Part shown: positions 1 through 7,681 of the stretch, piece by piece
Layout of the letters: the number at the start of each line of letters is the position of its first letter
Numbering within the stretch: the stretch's first letter is position 1
NCBI GenBank assembly: GCA_002825465.1
Contig: PJER01000034.1
Span: 1-25,569 of the forward strand
DNA length: 25,569 bases
Source: Candidatus Thorarchaeota archaeon MP8T_1
GTDB taxonomy: Archaea > Asgardarchaeota > Thorarchaeia > Thorarchaeales > Thorarchaeaceae
Direction: 5' to 3'
Notes under the pieces: model-generated
Databases searched by the model: none
Seen by the model: only the letters and a program-made list of their open reading frames with translations
Told to the model about the DNA's origin: nothing
Program-made: the position numbers and the translations under genes

Positions 1-422
1 ACCATAGCAGATACTACTCCTTGAAGAGCGCGGACAATAAGTAGATGAACCCAATTTTGAGCCAGTCCAAAAAGGAACAGGAGAATGAAATATCCTATTA
101 ATCCAAGTATGATGATAGGTTTGCGACCGCGACGGTCAGAATATCCACCCCAGAACCTTGCGAGCATGGTGCGTGTTCCCATGAAAGCAGCCATCATTAC
201 ACCAAGTATGAGAGAGAAGCTTGCTACTACTTCAGGAGGTATGATGTACCCAGGTCCTGGAGGTTGAGTAAGACCGCCTTCAAGCGCGATGAGATAATAT
301 GACATTGATGGAGCAACAATACCAAATCCTAGCATAATGAGCATGGCATCAAGAGCAAGGATAAGGACTCGAGGATTGCGATACAATCTTTCCTCTCTTA
401 TTGGTCGTTCATCAATAGCCAT
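1..422 (-). CDS. MFS transporter, N-terminal part (truncated by window edge)
   Basis: The minus strand is open from an ATG at 422 to the window edge and encodes about 140 residues of a major facilitator superfamily membrane transporter. A short charged N-terminus leads into a first helix (LILALDAMLIMLGFGIVAPS). A second helix (VVASFSLILGVMMAAFMG) is followed by the classical MFS motif A in the loop between helices 2 and 3 (ARFWGGYSDRRGRKP), and then a third helix. Motif A makes the family assignment firm, but the substrate cannot be told from this part. The gene diverges from the XPB helicase gene at 598, and a TATA-like box sits just upstream on the minus strand. The C-terminal two thirds lie outside the window. 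Confidence 0.88.
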   Translation of the reverse strand, partial: MAIDERPIREERLYRNPRVLILALDAMLIMLGFGIVAPSMSYYLIALEGGLTQPPGPGYIIPPEVVASFSLILGVMMAAFMGTRTMLARFWGGYSDRRGRKPIIILGLIGYFILLFLFGLAQNWVHLLIVRALQGVVSAM

Positions 423-460
423 AAGAAATCATCAGCCAGTCGGGTTCCGCTTCACGCTGT

Positions 461-468
461 TAATATAC
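461..468 (-). promoter_or_regulatory. Candidate TATA box for the MFS gene
   Basis: Read on the minus strand this is GTATATTA, about 40 nt upstream of the ATG at 422. With the usual archaeal spacing of about 25 nt from TATA centre to transcription start, the leader would be about 15 nt. No convincing box for the plus-strand XPB gene is seen in the same 175 bp region; an AT-rich CATTTAAG near 507-514 is the best candidate. Confidence 0.4.
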
Positions 469-597
469 CTACAGATTACGACAAAAAATCGGCCCAAAGG
501 GAAGCATTTAAGTCAAAATCTAGTGGCCGTTCTACGATTTCCGTTCAATGAAGGGGAAGTCGTTAGAAAAAATAACAGTTGTGGATGAAGAAATACC

Positions 598-2304
598 ATG
601 GCAAATCCAAGTAATCCGTTAATAGTCCAATCTGATAAATCAGTTCTTCTAGAAGTAGACAATCCACTTTATGAACAAGCCAGAGATTCTCTTGCACGTT
701 TTGCGGAACTTATCAAATCACCGGAATACGTTCACACTTACAGAGTAACGCCACTTAGTCTTTGGAATGCTGCGGCCATGGGAATGACACCAGAAGAAGT
801 CATTGCAGCATTAGAGGAATTTGCCAAGTATCCCATTCCAGGAAATATTTCCCGAGAGATTATTGACTACATGTCACGATATGGGCAAATCTCCCTTTAC
901 AAAGATGACATAGACTTGCTTCTACTCTGTGAAGATGAAGATCTTGCAGAGGAGATTTGGGCGAATAGTAAAGTCACAGAGTTCATCATCGATCGAGTAG
1001 ATGAAGTGACTTTCAGGGTAGACCCATCAAAACGAGGGTTCATTAAACACGCACTCATTGAGATAGGACATCCTGTTGAGGACATTGCAGGGTATGTTGA
1101 GGGTGAACATCTTCCCTTTGAAATTAGAGATGTAACTCTCGAGGGAAAGCCATGGGGTCTGCGAGCATACCAAAAGGACTCAGTTGCTACTTTCCATGCA
1201 GGTGGTAGTGAAAGAGGAGGTTCTGGAGTTATTGTACTGCCATGTGGAGCTGGAAAAACAATGGTCGGAATAGGTGCAATGCACAAACTTCAGACTTCAA
1301 CCCTTATTTTAGCTCCAAATGTCATCGCGGTTAGACAATGGATAGCAGAACTACTTGATAAAACAACACTTGAACCAGAGGATATTGGTGAATACACTGG
1401 TGATTCGAAAGAAGTTAGACCAGTAACTGTAGCTACCTATCAGATCCTTACTTGGAGAAAATCAAAATCAGCAGAATTCGAACATTTCAAGATTTTTGAA
1501 GCTCGAAACTGGGGCCTCATTATCTATGATGAAGTGCACCTTTTGCCAGCACCTGTCTTCAGAGTCACTGCTGCAATCCAAGCGACAAGAAGATTGGGAT
1601 TAACTGCAACATTAGTAAGAGAAGATGGATTGGAGGAAGATGTCTTTAGTCTAATTGGGCCAAAACGATATGACATGCCATGGAAATTACTTGAAGACCA
1701 AGGATGGATAGCTACTGCAGTCTGTTATGAGATAAGATTGGAACTCCCCGATAATCTACGAAGAACATATGCAGTTGCCCCTGATAGAAAGAAATACAGA
1801 ATTGCAGCTGAAAATCCTGATAAAATCGAGGTCATTAAAGAGATCATTGAGTATCACAAGAACGACAATATTCTCGTGATTGGTATGTATCTTGATCAGC
1901 TGGAACTCATTGCAGAAGATGTTGATGCACCTCTAATTACAGGTAAGACTCACAATGATATTAGGCAGGAACTTTATGCCGCGTTCCGTGAAGGTAAGCA
2001 AAAGATCCTTATCGTATCTAAAGTCGCAAACTTTGCCTTGGACCTTCCAGACGCAAATGTTGCTATACAAGTATCAGGTACATTTGGCTCTCGTCAAGAA
2101 GAAGCTCAGAGATTGGGCAGAATCCTCAGACCAAAAAGTGATGGTAGCTTTGCACGATTCTATTCTCTTGTTACAAAAGACACTAGAGATATGGACTTTG
2201 GGGCAAAGAGACAACTATTCCTGACAGAGCAAGGATATCAGTATGTCATCGCATCAGTTGAAGAAAAAATATGGGAAGAACCACCTGAAAGCTTCTTCAC
2301 GTAG
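598..2304 (+). CDS. XPB/Ssl2-type superfamily 2 DNA helicase
   Basis: This is a 568-residue XPB-family DNA helicase/translocase, an enzyme type linked to nucleotide excision repair and promoter opening in eukaryotes. Residues 8-160 form the XPB-specific N-terminal domain. Helicase domain 1 carries Walker A (GAGKT, 217-221), the XPB-type DEVH box (311-314), TAT (336-338) and the family hallmark RED motif (LVRED, 339-343). Helicase domain 2 ends with motif VI (QEEAQRLGRILRP, 500-512). Length and motif order fit archaeal and bacterial XPB, which lack the long tails of the eukaryotic protein. The ATG at 598 is used because a stop lies in frame at 586; no strong ribosome binding site precedes it. 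The stop codon overlaps the end of the opposing kinase gene by 8 nt. In many archaea XPB lies beside the nuclease Bax1, which I do not see here. Confidence 0.95.
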   Translation: MANPSNPLIVQSDKSVLLEVDNPLYEQARDSLARFAELIKSPEYVHTYRVTPLSLWNAAAMGMTPEEVIAALEEFAKYPIPGNISREIIDYMSRYGQISLYKDDIDLLLLCEDEDLAEEIWANSKVTEFIIDRVDEVTFRVDPSKRGFIKHALIEIGHPVEDIAGYVEGEHLPFEIRDVTLEGKPWGLRAYQKDSVATFHAGGSERGGSGVIVLPCGAGKTMVGIGAMHKLQTSTLILAPNVIAVRQWIAELLDKTTLEPEDIGEYTGDSKEVRPVTVATYQILTWRKSKSAEFEHFKIFEARNWGLIIYDEVHLLPAPVFRVTAAIQATRRLGLTATLVREDGLEEDVFSLIGPKRYDMPWKLLEDQGWIATAVCYEIRLELPDNLRRTYAVAPDRKKYRIAAENPDKIEVIKEIIEYHKNDNILVIGMYLDQLELIAEDVDAPLITGKTHNDIRQELYAAFREGKQKILIVSKVANFALDLPDANVAIQVSGTFGSRQEEAQRLGRILRPKSDGSFARFYSLVTKDTRDMDFGAKRQLFLTEQGYQYVIASVEEKIWEEPPESFFT

Positions 2305-3253
2305 AAAGAAGTTCTTGTAAACGATTAACCTTAGAATTAGTATAGTCAACTACTGTTTTTCGGATTTTAGGTGAATTCAGATTCTGCTCAACGATGCCTG
2401 CTTCCATAGATAGTAAACGATCTATACACCATTCGATTATGCATGAGAGCACAAGTGGACGTAGAGAATTTACATAATCTATATCGTTTTCATCAATGAG
2501 TTGGGGAACATAGGCAAGCTGCTTTCCTTCAATTAAATAACTTAGATCGTAACGCGAATCACCATAAGCACATGCGTCATAATCCAAAAGGAGGGCTTCT
2601 TGACCTGGCCTGAAGAGAATATTTGGAATCCAAAGATCACCATGCATAACATTTTGATTCCAATATCCAAGAACATCTATCATCGCTTCAGTCTGATGGA
2701 AGAATGGGATATACCTTTCACGTATCGAGTGCACTTCTCTTGATGCATTTGGTAATTGAGGGTTAGATTCGGTTTTTTTGTGTATAACTTTCAGGTATTC
2801 TGCTGGAGTACTAAATCGCGGGATGTCTTTTGGAGTTTCAGACCTTAGAATTCTTAGAGACTCCTTGAGAGAAATAATTTGATCCAAATTTGCATCCATG
2901 ATAGATGAAAGCGTTGTACCTTCAGTATATTCCATGATAAGATATGGAGTTGAAGCAGAATCCCTTAAGCGTCCTGTTTCAATAGGATAAGGTGCAATAT
3001 TCAATTTCGCATAATGAAGACTTATCTTGTATAATTGCTCGTATGGGTTTTCACGAGATAGTAGGGTTGACCAAGGAAGTTTAAGGACAAACTCAAAATC
3101 AGAACTACTCCCACGAATGTTGATGTTAGACCATCCGCCAATAGATATTTGCTCCAAACTAACAAAATCGTCAAAAATCTTACAGGAATCCTCGATGAGG
3201 GATTCTAGCTCTGAATGAGTGTGTCCATGAACAGATTTGATGGGATATTTCAT
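2297..3253 (-). CDS. Aminoglycoside phosphotransferase/choline-kinase-like small-molecule kinase
   Basis: This is a protein-kinase-like-fold small-molecule kinase of about 318 residues. The catalytic loop reads MHGDLWIPNILF, where HGD (about 204-206) is the Brenner-type motif with catalytic Asp and Asn211 binds metal. It is followed by the LLLDYDACAYGD segment, equivalent to the DFG/DFE metal site, and then the family's typical YDLSYLI. The hinge reads YLIMEYTEGTTL, and VLKLPW carries the likely ATP-contacting Lys58. I chose the ATG at 3253; an upstream ATG at 3328 would add 25 residues but would run into the divergent small gene. The substrate is unknown. The family includes kinases of aminoglycosides, choline, sugars and amino acids, and the sequence does not point to antibiotic resistance. 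Confidence 0.8.
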   Translation of the reverse strand: MKYPIKSVHGHTHSELESLIEDSCKIFDDFVSLEQISIGGWSNINIRGSSSDFEFVLKLPWSTLLSRENPYEQLYKISLHYAKLNIAPYPIETGRLRDSASTPYLIMEYTEGTTLSSIMDANLDQIISLKESLRILRSETPKDIPRFSTPAEYLKVIHKKTESNPQLPNASREVHSIRERYIPFFHQTEAMIDVLGYWNQNVMHGDLWIPNILFRPGQEALLLDYDACAYGDSRYDLSYLIEGKQLAYVPQLIDENDIDYVNSLRPLVLSCIIEWCIDRLLSMEAGIVEQNLNSPKIRKTVVDYTNSKVNRLQELLST

Positions 3254-3311
3254 TATGGTCAGAGTCGGAATCACGATAACTTCTAAAAGGCTGTTGGAAG
3301 ACCCCAAAGAT

Positions 3312-3599
3312 ATGAATGGGAGAGACATGCTGCTAGTTCTTGCACATATGTTTAGAAAATTAGGAAATGAGGTGGTCCTAGATGATGCGATTCATTTTCT
3401 ATCCTTTATCTGTCGTTATGGATACCCGACAAATGTGCGTAGACTATTATCAGCAGCTTTGGAGAATGAAATGATTTCCCGAGATGGAAAATACATCAGA
3501 GCTGAATTCCTATTCGATAAACAACTTCTCCCGTTAAACCTCTCAACTGCACTCAATAACAAAGTTGAATTCAAAGAGGATGTTATACCTCTCCACTAG
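3312..3599 (+). CDS. Small DUF2240-like archaeal protein (putative winged helix)
   Basis: This 95-residue soluble protein is rich in alternating charged and hydrophobic helices. Its central pattern, a segment ending in FLSFICRYGYPTNVRRLLSAAL followed by NEMISRDGKYIRAEF, resembles what I remember of the archaeal DUF2240 family: a helix, a second helix that positions a 'glycine-deprived basic residue' region, then a short hairpin and a basic/hydrophobic tail. This assignment is from memory and weak. The ATG at 3312 is preferred; the reading frame extends to 3237, but that would overlap the divergent kinase gene. It leaves a 58 bp divergent intergenic region. The 3' end overlaps the end of the opposing RFC gene by 17 nt. 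No function can be inferred beyond possible nucleic-acid binding. Confidence 0.6.
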   Translation: MNGRDMLLVLAHMFRKLGNEVVLDDAIHFLSFICRYGYPTNVRRLLSAALENEMISRDGKYIRAEFLFDKQLLPLNLSTALNNKVEFKEDVIPLH

Positions 3600-4719
3600 A
3601 GAGTTCCGCAGCATAATTTCTCAGTGAAGCCAATAATGCAGCAAGATGGACAAATGAGTTCTTTCCCTGAGTAAGACGAAAATCAATCTCTGCGACCCGT
3701 TTTAACACTTTATCTAAAGTTACAGGGTCAAAGGGTCGTGTGACCAGGTCTCGTTTCATAGCCAATAGAACTTCCTGTGGATCATATCCGTCAATAGCAA
3801 GAAGCCCACGCATCATCTTTCTGGCGTCAGAGTATAATCCATCAATGGCAAGGGAAACAATTTCTTTTGAAGTACTATTCAATGTTGTTTCTGAGTGGGA
3901 GTAGACTGTATCTTCAGTAATTGTGGAAGAACTAGTAGCACAGATTTGAAGCAGATTAATAGCTCTACGCATATCTCCCTCGGACTCACGTGCAATTGCT
4001 TTTGCAGCATCGGGTTGTAATTTCACTCCTTCATGTTTCGCAATGTAGTTGAGATGATCAATTGCTTTCTCTTGGTCAATCAATGGAAATTTGAGAACAG
4101 AACATCGTGAAATTACAGCAGGACTCCAACCGGACAAAGAGGGAGTTATTAGTATGAATCTGCATGCGTCTGAATACAGTTCCATCGTTCTACGGAGGGC
4201 TTGTTGCATACTGTGACTCAGAGCATCTGCCTCATCAAGTACCAGTATCTTTACTTTTTCCTCAGTGACCGTAATTGTTGATGCAAAGAACCGAATAGCT
4301 TCTTGCAATAGCTGACTCCGATTTGGAGGACTTGTTCGTCCCTTTGCTTTTAGTGATGTTTCAGCTTCTCTATAGACTATAGACATATACTCATCTAATT
4401 CAGAGCGTTCATCTCTACTGAGTTTAGCAAGATCTTGAATAGAACGCTTCGCTTGTGTCTTTGGCATAAACCAGATGTCGCGGATATTCAGAGATTTGAA
4501 ATTGGCTGTAAAACTTGAACCAAGTATAGCCCTTGAAAAAACATCAGCGGCAGCTGTTTTTCCGGTGCCAGTTGGACCATAGAATATCATATTTTGTAGG
4601 GTATTGGACTCTGCTAAATTCTTTAACTGCCTAATAGTGGAATCTTGTCCAACAAACTCGTCCCAATCTTTTGGTCGATATTTTATACTCCATAAAAGAG
4701 GCTCCAAGTTGACACCCAA
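3583..4719 (-). CDS. Replication factor C small-subunit-like clamp loader ATPase (divergent)
   Basis: This is a 378-residue AAA+ protein of the RFC small-subunit family, which loads the PCNA sliding clamp. The N-terminus has the family signature (IKYRPKDWDEFVGQD). Walker A is GPTGTGKT (48-55), Walker B/DEAD is LVLDEAD (159-165) followed by MQQALRRTME, the arginine-finger SRC motif is at 204-206, and sensor 2 is in GDMRRAINLLQ. Two features are unusual. About 55 charged, helical extra residues (roughly 84-140) lie between the SLNIRD segment and Walker B. The sensor 1 segment also lacks the usual Asn-containing pattern (it reads ILITPSLSGWSP). It is longer than typical archaeal RfcS proteins (about 320-330 residues). 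The only upstream start available is TTG at 4719, since a stop lies just before it. It probably works with another RfcS and RfcL encoded elsewhere. Confidence 0.88.
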   Translation of the reverse strand: MGVNLEPLLWSIKYRPKDWDEFVGQDSTIRQLKNLAESNTLQNMIFYGPTGTGKTAAADVFSRAILGSSFTANFKSLNIRDIWFMPKTQAKRSIQDLAKLSRDERSELDEYMSIVYREAETSLKAKGRTSPPNRSQLLQEAIRFFASTITVTEEKVKILVLDEADALSHSMQQALRRTMELYSDACRFILITPSLSGWSPAVISRCSVLKFPLIDQEKAIDHLNYIAKHEGVKLQPDAAKAIARESEGDMRRAINLLQICATSSSTITEDTVYSHSETTLNSTSKEIVSLAIDGLYSDARKMMRGLLAIDGYDPQEVLLAMKRDLVTRPFDPVTLDKVLKRVAEIDFRLTQGKNSFVHLAALLASLRNYAAELSSGEV

Positions 4720-4851
4720 TTTAGGTCTTCAATAATACAAGATAAGGATGTTTCTTTCTAGATCCGAGAGAGGAACCAACAATTTGAAGTGTTTTCTTTC
4801 CTAAAAACATGGCACAACCAAAAGCATCTTATGTAGAGAAAAGCTGGGCGC

Positions 4852-6618
4852 TTGTCCACATTTGACAAAATTATGGGATTGATCGTGGCAATGCCAAAAG
4901 AAACACTAGAAAAAGAATTGGAACACGTCTTCAGAGAGGACTTGCTAGTTGCATGTAAAAAATGGGGAATTGATGTCACAGGTAGCGATACTGGTGATTC
5001 ACTGATCAAGATGCTAGCAGATAAAATGAGGATTCCTGAAGAGAGGAAGAGGATATTCTCAGAGTTCACACAACTGGAAATAGATCTACTAGGTGTTCTT
5101 ACATTAAGTGGGGGAGCAATGAGTTATGATAGGCTTAAACCATTCCGCAAGATATACAGCTATGGGCAACTCAACCAAACTGAGAGAGATCTTCGAAAAA
5201 CTGGAATAATCATTCGAAGAATGATGAGTAGATTAACAGAATATGGTCGTGAGGTAGCTGAATTCAAAGTTCTAGATTTCTTCATTCCATACCTTAGAGA
5301 GTTTTTTGAAACACCACCTGAACCTCTATCTGAGAAACCCAAGAAAGCGAAAAAGTACGTAGATGAAAGAGATACTCTTCTCATAGACATGCTCCTATTG
5401 ATATCGTATATAGCAAAACATGAAGTGAAGATGACCTCTTCTTGGGAGTTTCCTAAACGAGAGATAGACCACATAAAGGAGGCTATGTCCACACCTACAG
5501 ATGAGAGATTTGAGATAGTACAGAAATTCGCTCGGAAAGCTGGAGCATATACAATAACTGAGGGAGATAGAGTACTTCCATCTAAAATAGACACGCTATT
5601 TGGGGGAGAACAACATCTTGTTGCCAGACGACTCCTATTATCAGCCTTAGGACGAACTCGAGCTATATGGGCTACTCCCGATCAACCAACAGAGTATACA
5701 CTTAATCTAGCAATCTGCCGCCTTCGTGAAGGAAGTACAGAAACTTGGATATCAATTGAAGAACTACGAGATTGGATTAGAGCGGAACTCTTTCAAGATA
5801 ATCAACCTTTGAAGTGGATTCAAGTAGACGATGACAGAGTACAGATAGCACTTGAAACTCCACTTCTGTTGGGGCTTATAGAAGCAGCATACAAAGGTAA
5901 GAAAATCATAGCAGTTAGACTGACAGATGTAGGAGTAAGAGTTCTTCAAGAAGGGGTCGCTTCAGAAAAACCAGATGATCGAGAAACCTTCTATGTCCAA
6001 CCAAATTTCGAAATATCTGCATTCACTAGTGAGATGGAATACCAGAAACTCTATCGTCTTATGTTGATAACTGAACCAGTTCGCACTGATGTTGTTAGTA
6101 CATTCAAGATCACAGACAAGTCTATCTTTGAAGCTATTGAAAGTGGATTACGTGAACAAGATCTCATTGGATTTCTGCAGAAAGAGAGTAGTAAGCCAAT
6201 TCCTGCAAACGTTGAACGCTCAATCCGAGATTGGACCTCTCAAACAACATTCGCAACACTTTCCAATGTCGCGCTCTTCGAAACAGAGAGTGAAAAAGAC
6301 CTAGAGATGCTCAGGTATATTCCTGAATTTGAGAAACATGTCCTTAGAAAAGTAGGTCCTACAGCGGTGATTGTGACAGGGGATATGGAAGACCTAAGTG
6401 AAAATCTGAGAAAGAACAAATGCATGGTAAAGCACACAGTTGAAACTCAAGAAACCGAAGTTACAGCAGGAACTGAGATCACCGAACAGGTCTTATTATT
6501 TGGTTCAGAACAGACAGTTGAGGATGTCCCATGGGATTGTGAGGGATGTCCTGCAGTTCAATCGTGTAACAAGATTATTCGAAGACGAGCTCGGGACAAA
6601 AGAGGTGGAATCCACTGA
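4852..6618 (+). CDS. XPB-N-terminal-domain protein, candidate p52/Tfb2-like XPB partner
   Basis: This is a 588-residue protein. Residues 1-370 are mostly helical with probable winged-helix segments. Residues 380-525 align by eye with residues 8-160 of the XPB helicase in this window: YVQPNFEISAF matches IVQSDKSVLLE, STFKITDKSIFEAIESG matches HTYRVTPLSLWNAAAMG, and KPIPANVERSIRDW matches YPIPGNISREIIDY. This domain type (Pfam Helicase_C_3, from memory) also occurs in bacterial helicase-associated proteins, and a related fold ends eukaryotic p52/Tfb2. The tail has a small Cys cluster (CEGC at 563-566, Cys572) of metal-site type but with only three close cysteines. The TTG at 4852 is the first start after an in-frame stop; ATG 4873 is an alternative. 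The next gene starts 8 nt downstream. There is no helicase motif, so the likely role is as an XPB partner or DNA-binding factor. The function is inferred. Confidence 0.7.
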   Translation: MSTFDKIMGLIVAMPKETLEKELEHVFREDLLVACKKWGIDVTGSDTGDSLIKMLADKMRIPEERKRIFSEFTQLEIDLLGVLTLSGGAMSYDRLKPFRKIYSYGQLNQTERDLRKTGIIIRRMMSRLTEYGREVAEFKVLDFFIPYLREFFETPPEPLSEKPKKAKKYVDERDTLLIDMLLLISYIAKHEVKMTSSWEFPKREIDHIKEAMSTPTDERFEIVQKFARKAGAYTITEGDRVLPSKIDTLFGGEQHLVARRLLLSALGRTRAIWATPDQPTEYTLNLAICRLREGSTETWISIEELRDWIRAELFQDNQPLKWIQVDDDRVQIALETPLLLGLIEAAYKGKKIIAVRLTDVGVRVLQEGVASEKPDDRETFYVQPNFEISAFTSEMEYQKLYRLMLITEPVRTDVVSTFKITDKSIFEAIESGLREQDLIGFLQKESSKPIPANVERSIRDWTSQTTFATLSNVALFETESEKDLEMLRYIPEFEKHVLRKVGPTAVIVTGDMEDLSENLRKNKCMVKHTVETQETEVTAGTEITEQVLLFGSEQTVEDVPWDCEGCPAVQSCNKIIRRRARDKRGGIH

Positions 6619-6626
6619 CTGGCTTA

Positions 6627-7640
6627 TTGCCAAAGGAATTAGTAGGTCATTTTTTTGGCGTGGGCAGTCTTGGAGAACCGGATTCTACTATTCCTCGGGA
6701 ATACATCACAAAACTTACGCTTCCCTATGTGTATCAACTGACAGCTTCTAAGGATGAAGATATGATCAGACAGTTTGCCGCAGCCATTGATGAGTTCGAG
6801 ATAAAAGGCGACTTCATCTTGGATGTGGACATCCATACATATCGAGAGATAACCAGCGACAATGATGATATTCTTCCAGCAGAGGTGAATCTCCATGCTT
6901 TGTATTCGCTAATTGATGGAACTCATTATCAATATCTTAAGACTCAGCAGACAGCTCCTGCAACAATGTGTTTTAGCATTAGAGATTCTGGAGGAAATCA
7001 ATTAGTGAATCGAAGTATGTTCCACTTCTTCGAGCGACTAATGGCAAGAACCGCACAAGGTCAATATAATTATGTGAAGGACCACTGTGACAGTATCATT
7101 TTCTGCCAAGATGACCCTGGTCTGGGATTTGTTAGCAGTATGATTGACTCTAGAAAGGTACTAGACCTAACTCTAGAACAGATTATTGAGAGAACGGATA
7201 GCATTTTTCCTAAAGGGGCAATTCCATCATATCACTTCTGTGATGATTGGAGAGGTCTAAAGAAGAACGATTGGTATCCATTATGGGAGAGTAAACCCAA
7301 AATTGCTCACATTGATGTAGTTCGATATTCTCCAAAGATAGATTCAATGCAAGCTGAGAAAATCAATACCTTCCTGAAAAGAGGCGGAGGATTTGCACTG
7401 GGAGTGCTTCCTAATGTTGATGATAACTTCCCACAACCTGTTCTTGATACGTTAAGAACAAATCTCAGGAGAATCCTAGAAGACTTTGAGAGAAGTGGAG
7501 TAGACCTAGATTTAGTAGAGCAGAACTCGATGATATCAACGCAGTGCGGTCTTTCAGGGGCAAGCCCAAAGCTGACACGAGAAATCCATGAGCTCAGTCA
7601 GGAATTTCCAGTAATATTCCATGATTGTTTCAATCAATAA
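6627..7640 (+). CDS. MetE/UROD-fold protein (cobalamin-independent methionine synthase-like)
   Basis: This 337-residue TIM-barrel protein resembles the C-terminal catalytic half of cobalamin-independent methionine synthase and the wider UROD superfamily. It starts with the typical VGHFFGVGSLGEPD, has a DDPGLGF segment like the DEPAL region, the zinc-binding HFC (203-205), and the terminal STQCGL (Cys307) matching the SPxCGL zinc ligand. The position expected to hold the Glu ligand of MetE falls in IDVVRYS, where I see no Glu, so zinc coordination may differ. It lacks the MetE N-terminal domain, as in archaeal short MetE proteins. The TTG at 6627 gives a good N-terminus; a purine-rich stretch at 6602-6608 lies somewhat far upstream and sits better for a non-standard CTG at 6615. 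It is co-transcribed with the upstream gene. The methyl donor and acceptor are unknown. Confidence 0.75.
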   Translation: MPKELVGHFFGVGSLGEPDSTIPREYITKLTLPYVYQLTASKDEDMIRQFAAAIDEFEIKGDFILDVDIHTYREITSDNDDILPAEVNLHALYSLIDGTHYQYLKTQQTAPATMCFSIRDSGGNQLVNRSMFHFFERLMARTAQGQYNYVKDHCDSIIFCQDDPGLGFVSSMIDSRKVLDLTLEQIIERTDSIFPKGAIPSYHFCDDWRGLKKNDWYPLWESKPKIAHIDVVRYSPKIDSMQAEKINTFLKRGGGFALGVLPNVDDNFPQPVLDTLRTNLRRILEDFERSGVDLDLVEQNSMISTQCGLSGASPKLTREIHELSQEFPVIFHDCFNQ

Positions 7641-7673
7641 AAAAGAGAAAGGGGAGGAAGTGAAATCACTTCC
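7640..7673 (-). terminator. Hairpin terminator between convergent genes
   Basis: A 7 bp perfect stem (GGAAGTG 7656-7662, loop AAAT, CACTTCC 7667-7673) is followed, on the minus strand, by a pyrimidine/T-rich run (7639-7650). It lies exactly between the end of the MetE-like gene (+) and the end of the membrane-protein operon (-), so it can serve the minus-strand operon and perhaps both. Confidence 0.6.
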
Positions 7674-7681
7674 ATCCATCA

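Noticed and set aside
85..267. Plus-strand ORF at the window start
   Set aside because: It lies antisense to the MFS transporter, whose motif A and helices are clear on the minus strand.
897..1286. Minus-strand ORF of 129 codons
   Set aside because: It is antisense to the helicase N-terminal and Walker A region and shows no protein family features.
2297..3253. Aminoglycoside resistance gene
   Set aside because: Only general kinase-fold motifs are present; the family is broad and nothing points to antibiotic substrates.
3583..4719. Intein in the RFC gene
   Set aside because: The insertion is only about 55 residues and lacks the splice-junction Cys/Ser and HN motifs.
5160..5594. Minus-strand ORF of 144 codons
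   Set aside because: It is a shadow of the XPB-domain gene; its composition (Ser/Arg-rich) is typical of antisense frames.
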